Of a DNA stretch of 64,000 nt, positions 42,901-51,591 are shown piece by piece. The notes below the pieces were generated by a model. That model worked only from the letters and a program-made list of their open reading frames with translations, was not told where the DNA came from and made no database searches. The stretch is taken from contig NC_133187.1 of assembly GCF_049306965.1 (NCBI RefSeq), forward strand, positions 38,335,501 to 38,399,500, in the 5' to 3' direction. Each line of letters starts with the position of its first letter. Within the stretch, counting starts at the first letter, position 1. Origin of the DNA: Danio rerio (taxonomy: Eukaryota > Chordata > Actinopteri > Cypriniformes > Danionidae). Position numbers and translations under genes: made by a program.

Positions 42901-45900
42901 GCTCTGAATGCAATGTTTGTTTGTTTTATAGGTTTAAATGGCATGAGCAGCAGTATTTGGGAGCATTTTCCAACAGGCCAGAGTTCTCCAGGTACTCCTC
43001 CAGCTCTGCTGTCAGCAGGCAGCATGTACAGCGAGACATCACGGCTCAAACAGGAAGTGGAGGAAGCTCACAGAGTGCTGAAACACTGGGACCACAGCTG
43101 GAGACAGATGGCTCAGGTCAGACCGCTGCTTATGGGAAAGAAATGTGACCATATTTCACACTTTATACTGTTTTGTAGGGATGTAACGGTATCAGAATTT
43201 CACGGTATGGTAATACCTCGGTATGAATGTCACAGTGCGGTATTTATTGAATCATTTACAGGAAAAAACAAAACTTATGAAAATACTCCAAAAAAGTGCC
43301 AAAAGTGTCAATGACATACAAATTAGCCATCTATCTGTAAGCTTTGAAACAGGAACTTCAATTTTAATAACAAAAAAATATTAAACCATGTAAAAAAAAT
43401 AAAGTTTCAATTTAGTATTGTTTAAAACTCATCACATTCAACATTTAATCACTCACTCACTTAGATAGAGATGGGTTTAAAGGAAAATTATCATATAAAT
43501 ATAATCTGGTAAAAGCTGGTATCTCTGGGCATTTACAATGTCCCCTGCAACAGAAAAAAAACCTCTCATTTGGGACTGAGGTTTCTGGGACAAGAGAGAT
43601 ATGACTTGGCCCAGGTTGACAGCAGTGGGTAACGTTGTGCATTGTCTTTCCCCCACTTGAGAGGACAAACCATGAGTAAGATAGAGGTCTCATGATGTCT
43701 GCATCAATCTGAACAGTGTGCTGACAACACGGCTATTTAGTACGCGCGCGACAACACAGCTGATAAGAACTTGTGCGACAACACAGCTGATAAGAACTCG
43801 CGCGACAACACAGCTGATAAGAACTCGCGCGACAACACAGCTGATAAGAACTCGCGCGACAACACAGCTGATAAGAACTCGCGCGACAACACAGCTGATA
43901 AGAACTCGCGCGACAACACAGCTGATAAGAACTCGCGCGACAACACAGCTGATAAGAACTCGCGCGACAACACAGCTGATAAGAACTCGCGCGACAACAC
44001 AATGGTTGCTTGGAAACCTGGTCAAAATCTTGTTTTCCATGATGTTTCAATCAGAAATTAATCTACATATAAATATTGACGTTTGCTTTTCTGTTTGCAC
44101 TACAAAATAACACAAGGGCTGTTTCTCAATACCAAGTACGCTAAGTTCGGACTTGCGTTCTTGGAAGTTCAGACTTGGAAGAACGAACTACCGAGGACGC
44201 AAGGACACAAGTCGGGTACTTCTTCAAATAGAACAGCAGTGTACTTTATAACGTCACTTACCTCACCATGGATTCATCAGTTTCAGTGTACATTAACAAT
44301 AAAATGATTTCATTAATATTATATTAATATTATAAATCTACATTTTTGATTAAAGAAAATGTACACATATATTCATATAAATGTGAATTAAAACGAGTTA
44401 TTATACATGTGTCTTTAATTATCAGATTTATTAAACTACAATGGTAATTTTACACACAATAAGTAAAGACATACACGATAAGCAATTTGGTAAACAAAGA
44501 CAAACAGCGTATATCACGGTAACATAATTAAAGACAATTTTAAAAGGTAACAAAATAACACTGCCAAAATAATACACAATAATACACAAATAATAGATTT
44601 GTAAGACCAAAAACTGTCCGTTAGATATTCACAAGATGTATTAAATATCCTGTTTTAACTACAATGGAGTGATGAGATCCAGAGTTACGTCCCAGATGAC
44701 CTGGCTGAAGTAAAGCTGCTCTAATAGGAGAGCTAATGACGGAGCTCCCGCTGGCAGGCTGGGAGTCGGAGTCAGCATAAGCTGAGCCACATCGTTAAAG
44801 AAGCGCTATCTTTGTGAATAAACTGCCGATTCGAGTTTAAAACAACTACATTCTCGCCTGAAAAACTCTTAAAACTTTATTTTGTGACACAGTAAAGGAG
44901 CATTTTTAAAACCGTGCAGGTTTCCTCCTCCGCCGTTAGCGTTTGCTGGTTATGCTGCAATGCATTCTGGGATACCTGAGCTTCGCAAGTTCGCACAAGT
45001 CACCTCTTGATGCATCCTTGGCCAAAGGCCAGAGCAAGTACACATTCGGGAATTTCATGTGTACTTGGAAAGATGTGAACTTTGAATTGGAACCGTACTT
45101 TGGCGACGGTTGATGACGTTTTACGAGGACACAAGAACGCAAGTACAGACAAGAACGCATATTGAGAAACAGCCAAGTATTCAGGATGTAGGAAAGATTC
45201 TGAATATTATTAAGTGATATGAGACCCTATGATAGTACACACACATGGGTAGTATAATATAAGTATTAATATGTGTATTGTGTGTATTAATAGTGGAGTT
45301 TTTTATATTCTTTTCATATATTTTACTATATTTATATAATTTGTATAAGAATATAAAGCAGTATTTGGTAGAATAACCCCAGTTTTCAATCACAGAAAAT
45401 GAACATATTTGTTTTTTCCGATCAGATTTGAAGAAATGTTATTCTAAAATAAAATTCTCAAAGCCATACCTACTAAAAATTTGTGAATAAATAAACTAAA
45501 ACCTACTAGATTTTATATAAGATAATCCACTTCACACATAATGTAATACGTGTATATCGTAGTTAATAATAAAAATCAATAGTATCTAGGATCTATGCAT
45601 AATATAGAGCTACAGCTAAACTGTTAAGGCATTATTTGTGTTTTTTTGTATTTTTTTGATTGTATTAATTGTGGTTTGGTCACTGTTTTGATTGTATTTT
45701 TTTCTGTCTTAGTCCCTGGCGGTGTTGAAGGCGGATGCTGAGGACGCTCGTCTACTGGCAGGGCAGCTGGGAATGGAGGCGGAGCGAGCACGGCAGGCAG
45801 AGGTGGAGGCGCAGCAGCAGGCCGCTCTCCTGGAGGAGGCGCTGGAGACTCTCAGACATGCGGAAAACCCTCATCTACAGCTCCACCAGCTCCAGCTCCT

Positions 45901-46406
45901 GCACAGACTGCCTCTCAGCTCCATCTGCAGCCTGCAGGCACAGATCTGCTCCTGCCTGCGCACTGTAGAACAGGTAGGCACACAGCTGATACCTCTAAAC
46001 TCAACATAATCACCAGAAATCATGATGTTTAATCCAAAAATTAGTGAAAAGATTTTTTTATTCTCTATAAGTGTGTTTTAGAGCAGTTTGTATTATCTAA
46101 GAGTGTGTGCAGCAAACATGCCAGCATGTGAACTAAAGATACTGTGGTACTGTATGTGTAAAATGAGGCCACAGAGGTGTTGGAATATTCAGAAACCTCA
46201 CTGGATAAACCAATGACAAAATAAGCCTCAATAAAATAAAAGCATGTGAAAAGTATGTGATTACAAATATAGATTTATTTTGAGCCTATATAATATAATA
46301 TAATAATTTTATTTTATTATATTATAATATTTTATTATTATAATATAATATATATTATTTTATATTGTATTTTTATATTATATTATTACATTATATTATT
46401 ATAATA

Positions 46407-46490
<84 letters not shown>

Positions 46491-47905
46491 TTATATTATA
46501 TTATTGTAATATTTTATTATTATATATTATTTTATTGTTATATAATATTATTATATTATTACATTATATTAGATTTTTTATATTATATTATATTATTATA
46601 TTATTGCATATTATTTTATTGTTATATTATTGCATCATATTATTATATTATATTATATTATGTTCATATATTATTTAATTGTATTATATTATGTTGTTTT
46701 GTTGTGTTATATTATATTTTGTTATGTTATATTATATTATGCATTTTTTCTAGTTTTATTTTTTTTTTTTTTTAATCACAAACAACAATTTTATTTGAAT
46801 AATGAATATTAATGAAATGGAACAATGCTATTTATTGTATTAAAAAAAGATATATATCTATTGGCTTTTATATATATTGGCTTTTATATATGACCAACAA
46901 TTCTTTAAGGATCACTCTGATATAGAAGAAAAGTTCAGTTAACTGAAAAATAAAGCATGTCATTTTACAATATCTGAACTACATTATGCAGTTACATAAA
47001 GATTCCCTAAAATAGATCATATGCTTGTATTACCGTATTAAAAAATGTAACAAAAGCATGCACATCAACCTTTACTGGGAGCTTCAGTCAAACAGAAAGT
47101 ATGCACATACATATAAAAGGGCAGCAACACCAAAAGCTCCAAAGGTACCAAATTTATTCACTTAAAAAAAGCTCACAGCATGTGAACTCATCTCGTCTGA
47201 TGAAGAGCCAGTGTGTTTAAAAAATTATTGTTGTGATCTATTTTTAGTGAAGAAATGTGTTACTTTTGGAGTTTTTAGTGTTGTTTATATATGCTAAACT
47301 CTTTGTATATATGCTGAAGTCTTAGGCCACTAGTATTTTCACCCAAAAAAGGGCGTTTTTTTAAAGCATCTTAGAGATGTTGTCAAAGTTCTACTGGATT
47401 TAGTTTGTCTCTCTTCATGTCATTTCAGACAGACTGCATGATGATCAGATCTCTGTGGAGCACTGGCTGCTGTCAGACTCCTTGTGCAGACAATAATCTC
47501 ACTGTAAAATAATTAATTACAAAAATAATGTTCGGAAATTTAAATTGATATTTCAAAGTGACATGCTACAGAAAAATATAGAAACAACCGAATTCAAGCC
47601 TGTTTTTTTCTGTTGTTGTAGTGAAAGTACTAATGGCCTAAGACTTTGGCACAGTACTGTGTGCATGTAATGTATGACCACAGCTGTTTTTAATGAATGG
47701 GGTTATTAACAATACATGTCTGTGCCTCTGCTCTTTCTTTCAGGCTGTGTTCAGGAAGCAGAGATTATATTGTGTATCTTGTGATGAATTGGGATCAGTG
47801 ACATTACCATGCCAGCACGGTCTGCACTGTGAGCGCTGTGCCACTTCCACAGAGTGCCCGCTGTGCACCGAACACCAGCCAAACATCAACATCCCACAGT
47901 CATAA
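18535..47905 (+). CDS. unk: Unkempt: CCCH zinc finger and RING RNA-binding protein, 777 aa
   Basis: Exons: 18535-18686, 22775-22984, 24830-25006, 27712-27842, 27932-28067, 29299-29416, 31351-31435, 31586-31782, 35862-35927, 36022-36190, 39316-39414, 39521-39706, 42932-43116, 45713-45973, 47744-47905. All phases agree (2334 nt, stop TAA). The protein matches Unkempt as I know it (human about 810 residues) along its length: Ser-rich N-terminus, PEKPQHYTYLKEFRTEQCP, six CCCH fingers in residues about 55-336 (for example CTQHRPFTCFHWH, CPDGDECPFLH, CSKNGPHCAFAH, CRQGYACPYYH, CPRGPFCAFAH), KAPGFEREDQ, MNANALPFYPTSDTVESV, LDDLDLNDFGVSALEKSL, GLNGMSSSIWEHF, a heptad-rich coiled coil (about 610-700) and a C-terminal RING. 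In the family, the two finger clusters bind UAG- and U-rich mRNA, repress translation and shape early neuron morphology. The donor gtacgt after HY restores the ACG Thr codon across intron 1, so the start and exon 1 border are firm. Confidence 0.96.
19567..20696. mobile_element. hAT-type transposon, copy B, 1130 bp, exact 8-bp duplication
   Basis: Ends cagtggtggaaagag and cagtggtgtaaaac (right end, reverse strand) are inverted. Flanks catcacaa at 19559-19566 and 20697-20704 are identical, which fixes the borders and the hAT duplication length. No transposase frame remains. Orientation is opposite to copy A at 15367-17028. Confidence 0.92.
21455..21755 (+). mobile_element. LINE 3' fragment (Rex1/Babar-like)
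   Basis: One frame reads APSAWNDLQNQLNLDTLPST near 21479-21540, the usual C-terminal wording of a non-LTR reverse transcriptase ORF. It is followed by an untranslated tail ending ctggctaaataaaggaaat and a TAA-type repeat. About 300 bp of the 3' end survive. Confidence 0.7.
21886..22667. mobile_element. DNA-transposon-like repeat with 'agggctacacaatatt' ends
   Basis: Left agggctacacaatattgg mirrors the right tgatatattgtccagctct. The internal block attttagattgattggg and the right block gcgattacagtgaatgcaca recur in the copy at about 60655-61345. Coding sequence is absent. Confidence 0.6.
23050..23196. mobile_element. TTAA MITE, left half ('gggatagttcac' family, Angel-like)
   Basis: tttaaagggatagttcacac, then tctcaccctttatgagttt and aaaagaagatatttta are the left arm of a palindromic element whose complete copies lie in the unk 3' region. 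The mirrored right arm is missing. Confidence 0.7.
23190..24480. repeat. Dispersed repeats in unk intron 2
   Basis: About 23195-23420 holds a common teleost repeat (gaatcagatagagctttatt, gttcacacatacgaggaatt) whose class I cannot fix. About 23440-24476 ends in cggttaatcgttgcatccct, the end of a hAT-like family with 'agggatgcaacgatt' termini; the other end is not visible. Confidence 0.45.
24481..24829 (+). other. unk intron 2, right part
   Basis: No recognised element before the acceptor at 24829. Confidence 0.4.
25062..26405. repeat. Minisatellite, 32-bp unit, about 1.34 kb (unk intron 3)
   Basis: The unit reads approximately taacatgctaattcatgc then tagaatcatgctag. It consists of three shorter repeats of 10-11 bp, each beginning catgcta, so the array has about 120 catgct-type subunits. 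Units vary by point changes and by losses of one subunit. The repeated TAG blocks open frames in the array. Confidence 0.95.
26500..27440 (+). mobile_element. L2-type LINE 3' fragment with broken reverse transcriptase
   Basis: Patches of translated sequence follow the C-terminal part of an L2-like ORF2: EEKTEVIFGPND, a PVKLLQLC stretch where LDYCNSL is usual, QIDLLQNAAARF and KPYMAWAPIIYL. They lie in more than one frame with several stops. The fragment sits in unk intron 3 just right of the minisatellite and is clearly dead. Confidence 0.8.
28200..28830. repeat. Possible DNA element with 'tttttccactg' ends (unk intron 5)
   Basis: Left gtgtttttccactgcgttcc and right ctgtgcagtggaaaat are loosely inverted, and the AT palindrome at 28354-28506 lies inside. 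A similar gcacttttccactgggttct is present at 37592. Family and borders are uncertain. Confidence 0.4.
28354..28506. repeat. Perfect 37-bp inverted repeat around an (AT)n tract
   Basis: 28354-28390 and 28470-28506 are exact reverse complements (arm begins agtcaactcaaatagcac). The 79-bp spacer is an (AT)n tract plus a T-run and a second short AT run that can extend the stem. The DNA could extrude a cruciform, and the intronic RNA could fold into a long hairpin. Confidence 0.95.
28830..29298 (+). other. unk intron 5, right part
   Basis: AT-rich with a short (GT)n run at 29269-29290 just before the acceptor. No gene seen. Confidence 0.5.
29417..31350 (+). other. unk intron 6
   Basis: About 1.9 kb of mostly AT-rich sequence. 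A short block at 30825-30870 (gccatcttgtggcgaaacg) has the look of a transposon fragment. No element could be bounded. Confidence 0.5.
33322..33924. mobile_element. hAT-type element remnant, 603 bp, exact 8-bp duplication
   Basis: gattatat at 33314-33321 and 33925-33932 is an identical 8-bp flank pair. Right end ggttcctgacccctg and left gtggctcgcgagtc are decayed inverted ends. The 'tctggctctttg' and 'cctaataaagtggctc' wording is typical of a widespread hAT MITE family. No coding sequence. Confidence 0.75.
34290..34590 (+). mobile_element. LINE 3' tail (L2/CR1-like)
   Basis: The 3' end carries the hallmark tcgctttggataaaagcgtc followed by tgctaaatgactaaatgtaa, ending in a (TGTAAA)-type repeat. 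The left part reads like the worn end of an ORF2. Confidence 0.75.
35195..35580. repeat. Teleost dispersed repeat (caaggcaagtttatttatat type)
   Basis: ggcaagtttatttatatagc followed by acatttcaaacac, attcaaagtgctttacataa and aacagatgtgttttcagtct are wording I know from a repeat common across teleosts. Class not determined. It lies in unk intron 8. Confidence 0.6.
36226..37557. mobile_element. hAT-type MITE, second copy, split by a 1.05-kb insert
   Basis: The left part (36226-36414; taggcccacacggaatctg) and the right part (37474-37557; ctgcagaaatccgcag, gattccgtctggccct) match the two halves of the 414-bp copy at 5500-5913. The two are separated by the insert at 36415-37463. Lies in unk intron 10. 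Confidence 0.85.
36415..37463. mobile_element. Inserted element of unknown class, GC-rich, 10-bp target duplication
   Basis: gatactccca stands at 36405-36414 and again at 37464-37473, where the intact copy at 5500-5913 has one related site. That defines a 1049-bp insertion. Ends gtgtgccacaagcctg and tttcacagtcattg are not inverted repeats of each other. The middle (about 36940-37165) is very GC-rich. The 67-residue frame at 37012-37215 has no recognised domain. A non-TIR element or a Mutator-like element with lost ends are both possible. Confidence 0.7.
37850..38815. mobile_element. DNA-transposon-like repeat with 'ctacgttcacactgc' ends
   Basis: Left ctacgttcacactgcaggca and the opposite-strand right end ctacgtttactctgctcaaa are similar, and both flanks carry 'cacactgc...cagatttg' wording in mirrored order. 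Interior 38200-38475 reads like a further inserted segment (gatccagggaactttctctc). No coding sequence is supported. Confidence 0.55.
38816..39315 (+). other. unk intron 10, right part
   Basis: AT-rich with nothing recognised before exon 11. Confidence 0.5.
39439..39467. repeat. Poly(A) run
   Basis: About 29 consecutive A residues in unk intron 11, between two exons only 106 bp apart. Confidence 0.95.
39901..39966. repeat. (GATA)n(GA)n microsatellite
   Basis: A GATA run followed by an uninterrupted GA run, directly abutting the left end of the MITE that follows. Confidence 0.95.
39967..40492. mobile_element. Tc1/mariner-type MITE, about 525 bp
   Basis: tctgaattattagcccccc at the left, aacacatttctaaaca, gtgacatttaaaggc, taattaggttaactagg in the body and gggggactaatatttctgac at the right match the copy at 51904-52406 throughout. 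The left end is worn by the adjoining microsatellite. Confidence 0.85.
40521..42748. mobile_element. PIF/Harbinger-type element, 2228 bp with insertions, TTA duplication
   Basis: Ends ggcccaatccccattc and ggcccaatcccaattc (right end, reverse strand) are inverted, flanked by tta at 40518-40520 and 42749-42751, the three-base duplication of PIF/Harbinger elements. Short arms of the element lie at each end; the middle consists of later insertions. No Harbinger transposase or Myb-like frame is seen. Lies in unk intron 12. Confidence 0.85.
41394..42653. mobile_element. hAT-like element nested in the Harbinger element
   Basis: Ends cagggctcgaaatt and cagggctcgaaatt (right end, reverse strand) are exact 14-bp inverted repeats, with a short ctaca direct repeat on both sides. 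A 78-residue frame at 41779-42015 (starting MSAKTPSPKKLAF) may be a transposase fragment, but I cannot assign it. The surrounding block from about 41220 to 42725 ('cctcgcagggacaagtgacc' to 'gtgtgaatgagg') may be an intermediate element, making a three-level nest. Confidence 0.7.
43175..43720. mobile_element. hAT-like fragment ('tagggatgtaacggtatc' end)
   Basis: The left terminus tagggatgtaacggtatcag and the following cacggtatggtaatacctcg are characteristic of a zebrafish hAT-like family. No right terminus is found before the 27-bp array, so the copy is truncated. Confidence 0.55.
43724..44003. repeat. 27-bp tandem array, ten units plus a partial, unk intron 13
   Basis: The unit is acaacacagctgataagaac + tcgcgcg, with starts at 43751, 43778, 43805 and every 27 bp to 43967, and a partial at 43994. 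Units two to nine are identical. The first full unit differs only by two C-to-T changes at CpG sites, and a worn unit precedes it at 43724. Because 27 is divisible by three, several frames on both strands stay open; none is a gene. Confidence 0.97.
44117..45174. mobile_element. TIR transposon, 1058 bp, same family as 16087-16765
   Basis: Ends ggctgtttctcaataccaag and ggctgtttctcaatatgcgt (right end, reverse strand). A possible three-base aag flank occurs on both sides. The interior is AT-rich on the left and has 'gaggacacaagaacgcaag' near the right. No transposase frame. Confidence 0.8.
45175..45712 (+). other. unk intron 13, right part
   Basis: AT-rich, nothing recognised before exon 14. 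Confidence 0.5.
46290..46760. repeat. AT-only low-complexity tract with a (TA)n core
   Basis: About 470 bp of TATTATA-type sequence with pure TA from 46409 to 46487, in unk intron 14. The long Tyr/Ile-rich frames here are artefacts. Confidence 0.95.
46761..47743 (+). other. unk intron 14, right part
   Basis: No gene. The wording tcacagcatgtgaactcatc, tgaagagccagtg and caaagttctactggattt is not placed in any family. Confidence 0.4.
47744..47905 (+). CDS. unk: Last exon of unk: C-terminal RING finger
   Basis: Encodes residues 725-777. The RING reads LYCVSCDELGSVTLPCQHGL then HCERCATSTECPLCTEHQP, with the metal ligands C-x2-C, C-x-H, C-x2-C and C-x2-C in order. This is a compact RING like that of human Unkempt, in which ligase activity is not well established and association with chromatin-remodelling or Rac-linked partners has been reported. 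The stop TAA is followed by the 3' UTR. Already included in the full gene entry; listed separately because it fixes the 3' end. Confidence 0.95.
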   Translation, partial: AVFRKQRLYCVSCDELGSVTLPCQHGLHCERCATSTECPLCTEHQPNINIPQS

Positions 47906-48006
47906 TGCTAGAATTCACACACCCCACAGCATATATCAAATTCTGTCCAATGCTAAACTCAAATCTGACAGTAGTGTAACCGCCTCAGCCTTACCTTGGC
48001 TACCAG

Positions 48007-48272
48007 CTAAAGTGACAGTTCACCTACAAATATGTAAATGTACTCACCCTCAAGTAGTTCCAATCCTTTATTGTTGTAAACCAGCAGCCATCGACTTTCA
48101 TAGTAGGAAAAAATACAATGGAAGACCAAGGCTACTGGTTTTCAACATTCTTCAAACTATCTTCTTTTGTGTTCAACAGTAGAAAAAACACATATTGGTT
48201 TTAAACAAGTTGAGGGTGAGTGATTTATGACAGAAATAAATCAAATTAAAGTTGAGTGAACTGTCCCTTTAA
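48007..48272. mobile_element. TTAA MITE ('gggatagttcac' family), copy in unk 3' region
   Basis: Left aaagtgacagttcacctac and right gagtgaactgtccctttaat are inverted, and the central stem pairs actttcatagtagg-type sequence. Non-coding palindromic element. Confidence 0.85.
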
Positions 48273-48554
48273 TAGTCTTGTGCAGTAGTGATGTCAAAAC
48301 TCATTATTTACTATGGATTCTGGTAAGATTTCGCGTTTTTATTTAATTTATGGAAGAAATAATGACTGTGATAGACATAACTTGACAATACTTTACAGGT
48401 TTGCTCGACAACATGAATTAGACTCAAACAACAGCAAAATGCTGTTTCAATTTAAGTACATTAGAACATTTGAGGTTTAAGTCTGCTGTTTTTGTTGTAG
48501 AACAAAACATTAAGTTTCATCCAGTTATGTTTACCACAAACTTAATTTCTCTCA

Positions 48555-49014
48555 TTAGAGGAACACTTTTTTTGGAAATAGGCTCATTTTACATCTCCCC
48601 TATTGTCAAACAGTTGTGTTTAACCATTTTGTAAAATACTTAGTTGATCTTCAGATCTAGCAGAAGGACTTTTAGCTTTGCTTAGCATAATTCAATGAAT
48701 CAGATTAGACCATTAGCATCTAACTCGCCCAAAAAAAAGAAAGTAGTTTTGAAAAATTTTCTGTTCAAATCTTGACTTTTCTGTAGTTACTTCATGTGGT
48801 AAGAAAATGAAGGTTTTTTCTTTTTTAAAAAGCAGATTTTTTTTAACAATGCTTACGGTCTAATCTGATTCAATGATTTATGCTAAGCTAAGCTAAAAGT
48901 GCTCTCTTCATACATGGAGATCAGCTGAATGGATTCAAAAATTGTAAAACTAACTGTTCAACTCTTGGGGAGTTGTAAAATGAGCGTATTTTCCAAAAAA
49001 AGAGAGTGTTCCTT
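48555..49014. mobile_element. Palindromic TTAA-type MITE, 460 bp
   Basis: Left agaggaacactttttttgga and the opposite-strand right end aaaggaacactctctttttt are inverted repeats. Long arms continue with gcttagcataattcaatgaa matched by the mirrored gattcaatgatttatgctaa. A partial copy with a nested insert is at 8461-8880. Confidence 0.85.
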
Positions 49015-49399
49015 TAATAAAACCCATAGGACATTTTAGAATTCTGCATTCTGACATATGACTTATAATCTTGTTTTCTGCATATCGACCATATCAGTAA
49101 GACATGCCATGCCATGCCACTTCCATTACACTAGCATGCAGGTGGACCATTTTCTTTTTAAAAGCTATGACACGATCAGTTTGTGAGGTTCTCATGTTTA
49201 TTGTGGGGATGAAACATCACTGATATAATATGCTTATGTTGCGTTGTAATGATACTTTTTCCATGTCTTTAAATGGGAACAAAACAACCTCAACCTGTAT
49301 TAGTTTTCAGACCTGATTTAGGTTTTTAAAAGCACTAGCTAGTGCTTCTATGACATTATGTTTGGAGGGACAGGTCCTAAAATAATGATGATTTGTATT

Positions 49400-50633
49400 T
49401 AGTGTGATAGTTCACTCAAAACTGAAACTTCTGTCAATATTTACTCAACCTTCACAAAATTGTTCAATTTTTTTTTCTTCTGTTGAACACAAAAGAAGAT
49501 ATTTTTGAAAAAATATGGAAACCTGTAACCAATAACTTCTATATTATTCGTTTTCCTACTGTGGAAGTCAATGGTTACAGGTTTTAAACATTTTTCAAAA
49601 TATCTTCTTTTGTGTTTAACAGAATAAAGAAACTCATAAAGGTTTGGAACCACTTGAGGGCGAATAAATATTCCTTTTTGGGTGAACCGTCCCTTTAATT
49701 TACTCTCCCTTTTAGGCCATCTAAGATGATGCTGGTGACTTTTTTATTATTAAATAGAATATTAAAGAATTGTTTAGAGTAACTAATGACACATTAAGGT
49801 CTTGTGAAGCAGAATTACAATAATTAACTAGCATCTTTGGTCACCAAGAACCAATTTCAGCTACAAACTTTTAATATTTCAATGAAGGATATCTTGGATG
49901 CCCTGAGGTTGATTAAAGGAATAGTTCACCCCTAAAAACAACTTTCCCCATGTGTGCTTTACATTTGTTTTTCTTCTGTTGGAAACCTGTAGCTATTGAC
50001 TTCTATAGTGTTTGTTTTTCCTGCTGTGTAAGTCAGTGGTTACAGGTTGTAAACATTTTTCTTAATATCTTCTTTTGTGTTTAACAATAAAGAAACTCAT
50101 AAAGGTTTGAAACCACCTCAGGACGAGTAAATAATTTTTTTTTTTTGGGTGAACCATCCCTCTTAGGCCAACCAATATGTAGCTGACTTTATAATAACAA
50201 TAATAATAATTATTATTATTATTATTATTAATAAAGAAAACTTTTAACTGAAAACGTCCTTGGTAAGTCATGAAAATGAAAGTCAATAGCTATTAGAACT
50301 TTGAGTCAAAAACACATATAGGCAAGAGAAAATTAATACTTAAGACTCTTACAAAGCATAATTGCAATAATCAACCAGCATCTTTTGTCTCCAAGAACCA
50401 CAGTTTCAGAAACAAACCGTTAATATTTTAATGAAGGTAAAAGTTACCTACATCTTGGAGGACCTGAGGCTGATTAAAGAAATAGTTCACCTCCCAAAAA
50501 CTACATTTCCCTTGTGGTTTTATATAATTTCTATAAATTTGTATAAATTCTGTTAAAACAAAAAAGAAGATATTTTGTAGAATGCTGCGTTCAGGATTTT
50601 CATCTTTGGGTGAACTATCCCTTCAATTAATTA
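49400..50633. repeat. Tandem duplication with three MITE copies, unk 3' UTR
   Basis: Three 'gggatagttcac' MITEs (49401-49699, 49914-50165, 50473-50632) alternate with related spacer: taggccat..gatgctggtgacttt (49714-) resembles taggccaacc..gtagctgacttt (50164-). The block from gcagaattacaataattaac through ccctgagg (49810-49910) likewise resembles gcataattgcaataatcaac through acctgagg (50355-50470). Units are about 515 and 560 bp. Unequal exchange between MITEs is the likely origin. Confidence 0.85.
50196..50233. repeat. (AAT)n-type microsatellite
   Basis: aataataataattattatta array, itself palindromic, inside the duplicated block. Confidence 0.9.
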
Positions 50634-51406
50634 AATGTTTATTTTTTGTGTGGAAACTGTCCCTTAAATAACTATTTAACTGAAAAATCATGACACCAAA
50701 TTCTGATATCCATTCTATGCTTCATGTAGAAGCATAACACATACACTATATATAGTAAGACAATCCGTATTCTTTTCTTTCTTAAAAAAACAAACATGTT
50801 TGAATCAGAATGTGCAACGACGTTCTGAAATGTTTACAGAAGAAATGCAGTTTGTGTGTCTTCAGTGCAGCTGAAAGGACTTTTACCTGACATTAACACA
50901 GATTAGCACAGTAGCTAGCTATATAGGACATTTTCAATTGCTTTTGTATAGGATTTTTTAAAAAGGAGAAATTCCAGGGAACTGCTACAAACACAAAAAT
51001 ACGGTTTCGCAGCTTTTCATTCTCAGGTTTTCTTTTCTGTAGTCATATTTAACTGGAGCGCAAGAGTTAACACACATACACACACTTTATGTAATTCCTA
51101 AGACGTGCAGGTATTATGTAATGCATTGATTGAATAATTCACCAGTTTACTAAAGCAACCGCGCATTCATATAACCTGGAAAATATGATTGGTGTGCACT
51201 GATTACTAAACATGAGAGCAGTCGTAAGCTATGAAAGAGCGCTCCAGTTTGTTTTTTCTGTGTGTGATTTGAGTTGAATTCAGTTTGAAGGCACAGTTAT
51301 ATGGGATGCTCATGACTTCCATTAACACAGAGCTTCACTGTGAATTCGGAAATCACCTGCTCAGTTTTGTTTATGTACAGCTTTTCGGTCCGATTTTGTA
51401 AAAGAC

Positions 51407-51412
51407 AATAAA
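51407..51412 (+). terminator. unk: Candidate poly(A) signal of unk
   Basis: AATAAA in a non-repetitive context (aagacaataaacaaatg), followed by a T-rich stretch at 51420-51427. It lies 3.5 kb after the stop codon and 34 bp before the opposite-strand signal of unc13d. Confidence 0.55.
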
Positions 51413-51445
51413 CAAATGTATATTTTTGGATGAAAATACTGTTGG

Positions 51446-51451
51446 TTTATT
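51446..51451 (-). terminator. unc13d: Candidate poly(A) signal of unc13d
   Basis: TTTATT on the + strand is AATAAA on the minus strand, about 140 bp after the unc13d stop codon. Cleavage would fall near 51420-51435, at or inside the predicted end of unk. Confidence 0.6.
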
Positions 51452-51591
51452 TTTTTAGGACATCAAAAAATGGCATTTTCATGTTACAGTAATTAGTAAG
51501 TCTGGCATTAAATAATGTCTTCTGTATATATATATATAACAGGGAATAGATAAGATGGGTCTTTGGGTTGATGTATTTTTTTTTTGTCTTC

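Larger units (their letters stand above)
47906..51430 (+). other. unk: Probable 3' UTR of unk, rich in MITEs
   Basis: No coding sequence or intron signal appears between the stop codon and the AATAAA at 51407. The tract contains five palindromic MITEs and a tandem duplication. Alternative earlier signals exist (AATAAA at about 48236 inside a MITE and at about 49014), so shorter 3' UTRs are possible. The last 800 bp (50640-51430) look unique. Confidence 0.55.

Noticed and set aside
43690-44110. Four to five repeat-protein frames (for example DNTADKNSR and VVARVLISC repeats) and a possible CRISPR-like array
   Set aside because: A 27-bp tandem repeat keeps frames open because 27 is a multiple of three. 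Units are directly adjoining with no spacers, and this is a vertebrate intron.
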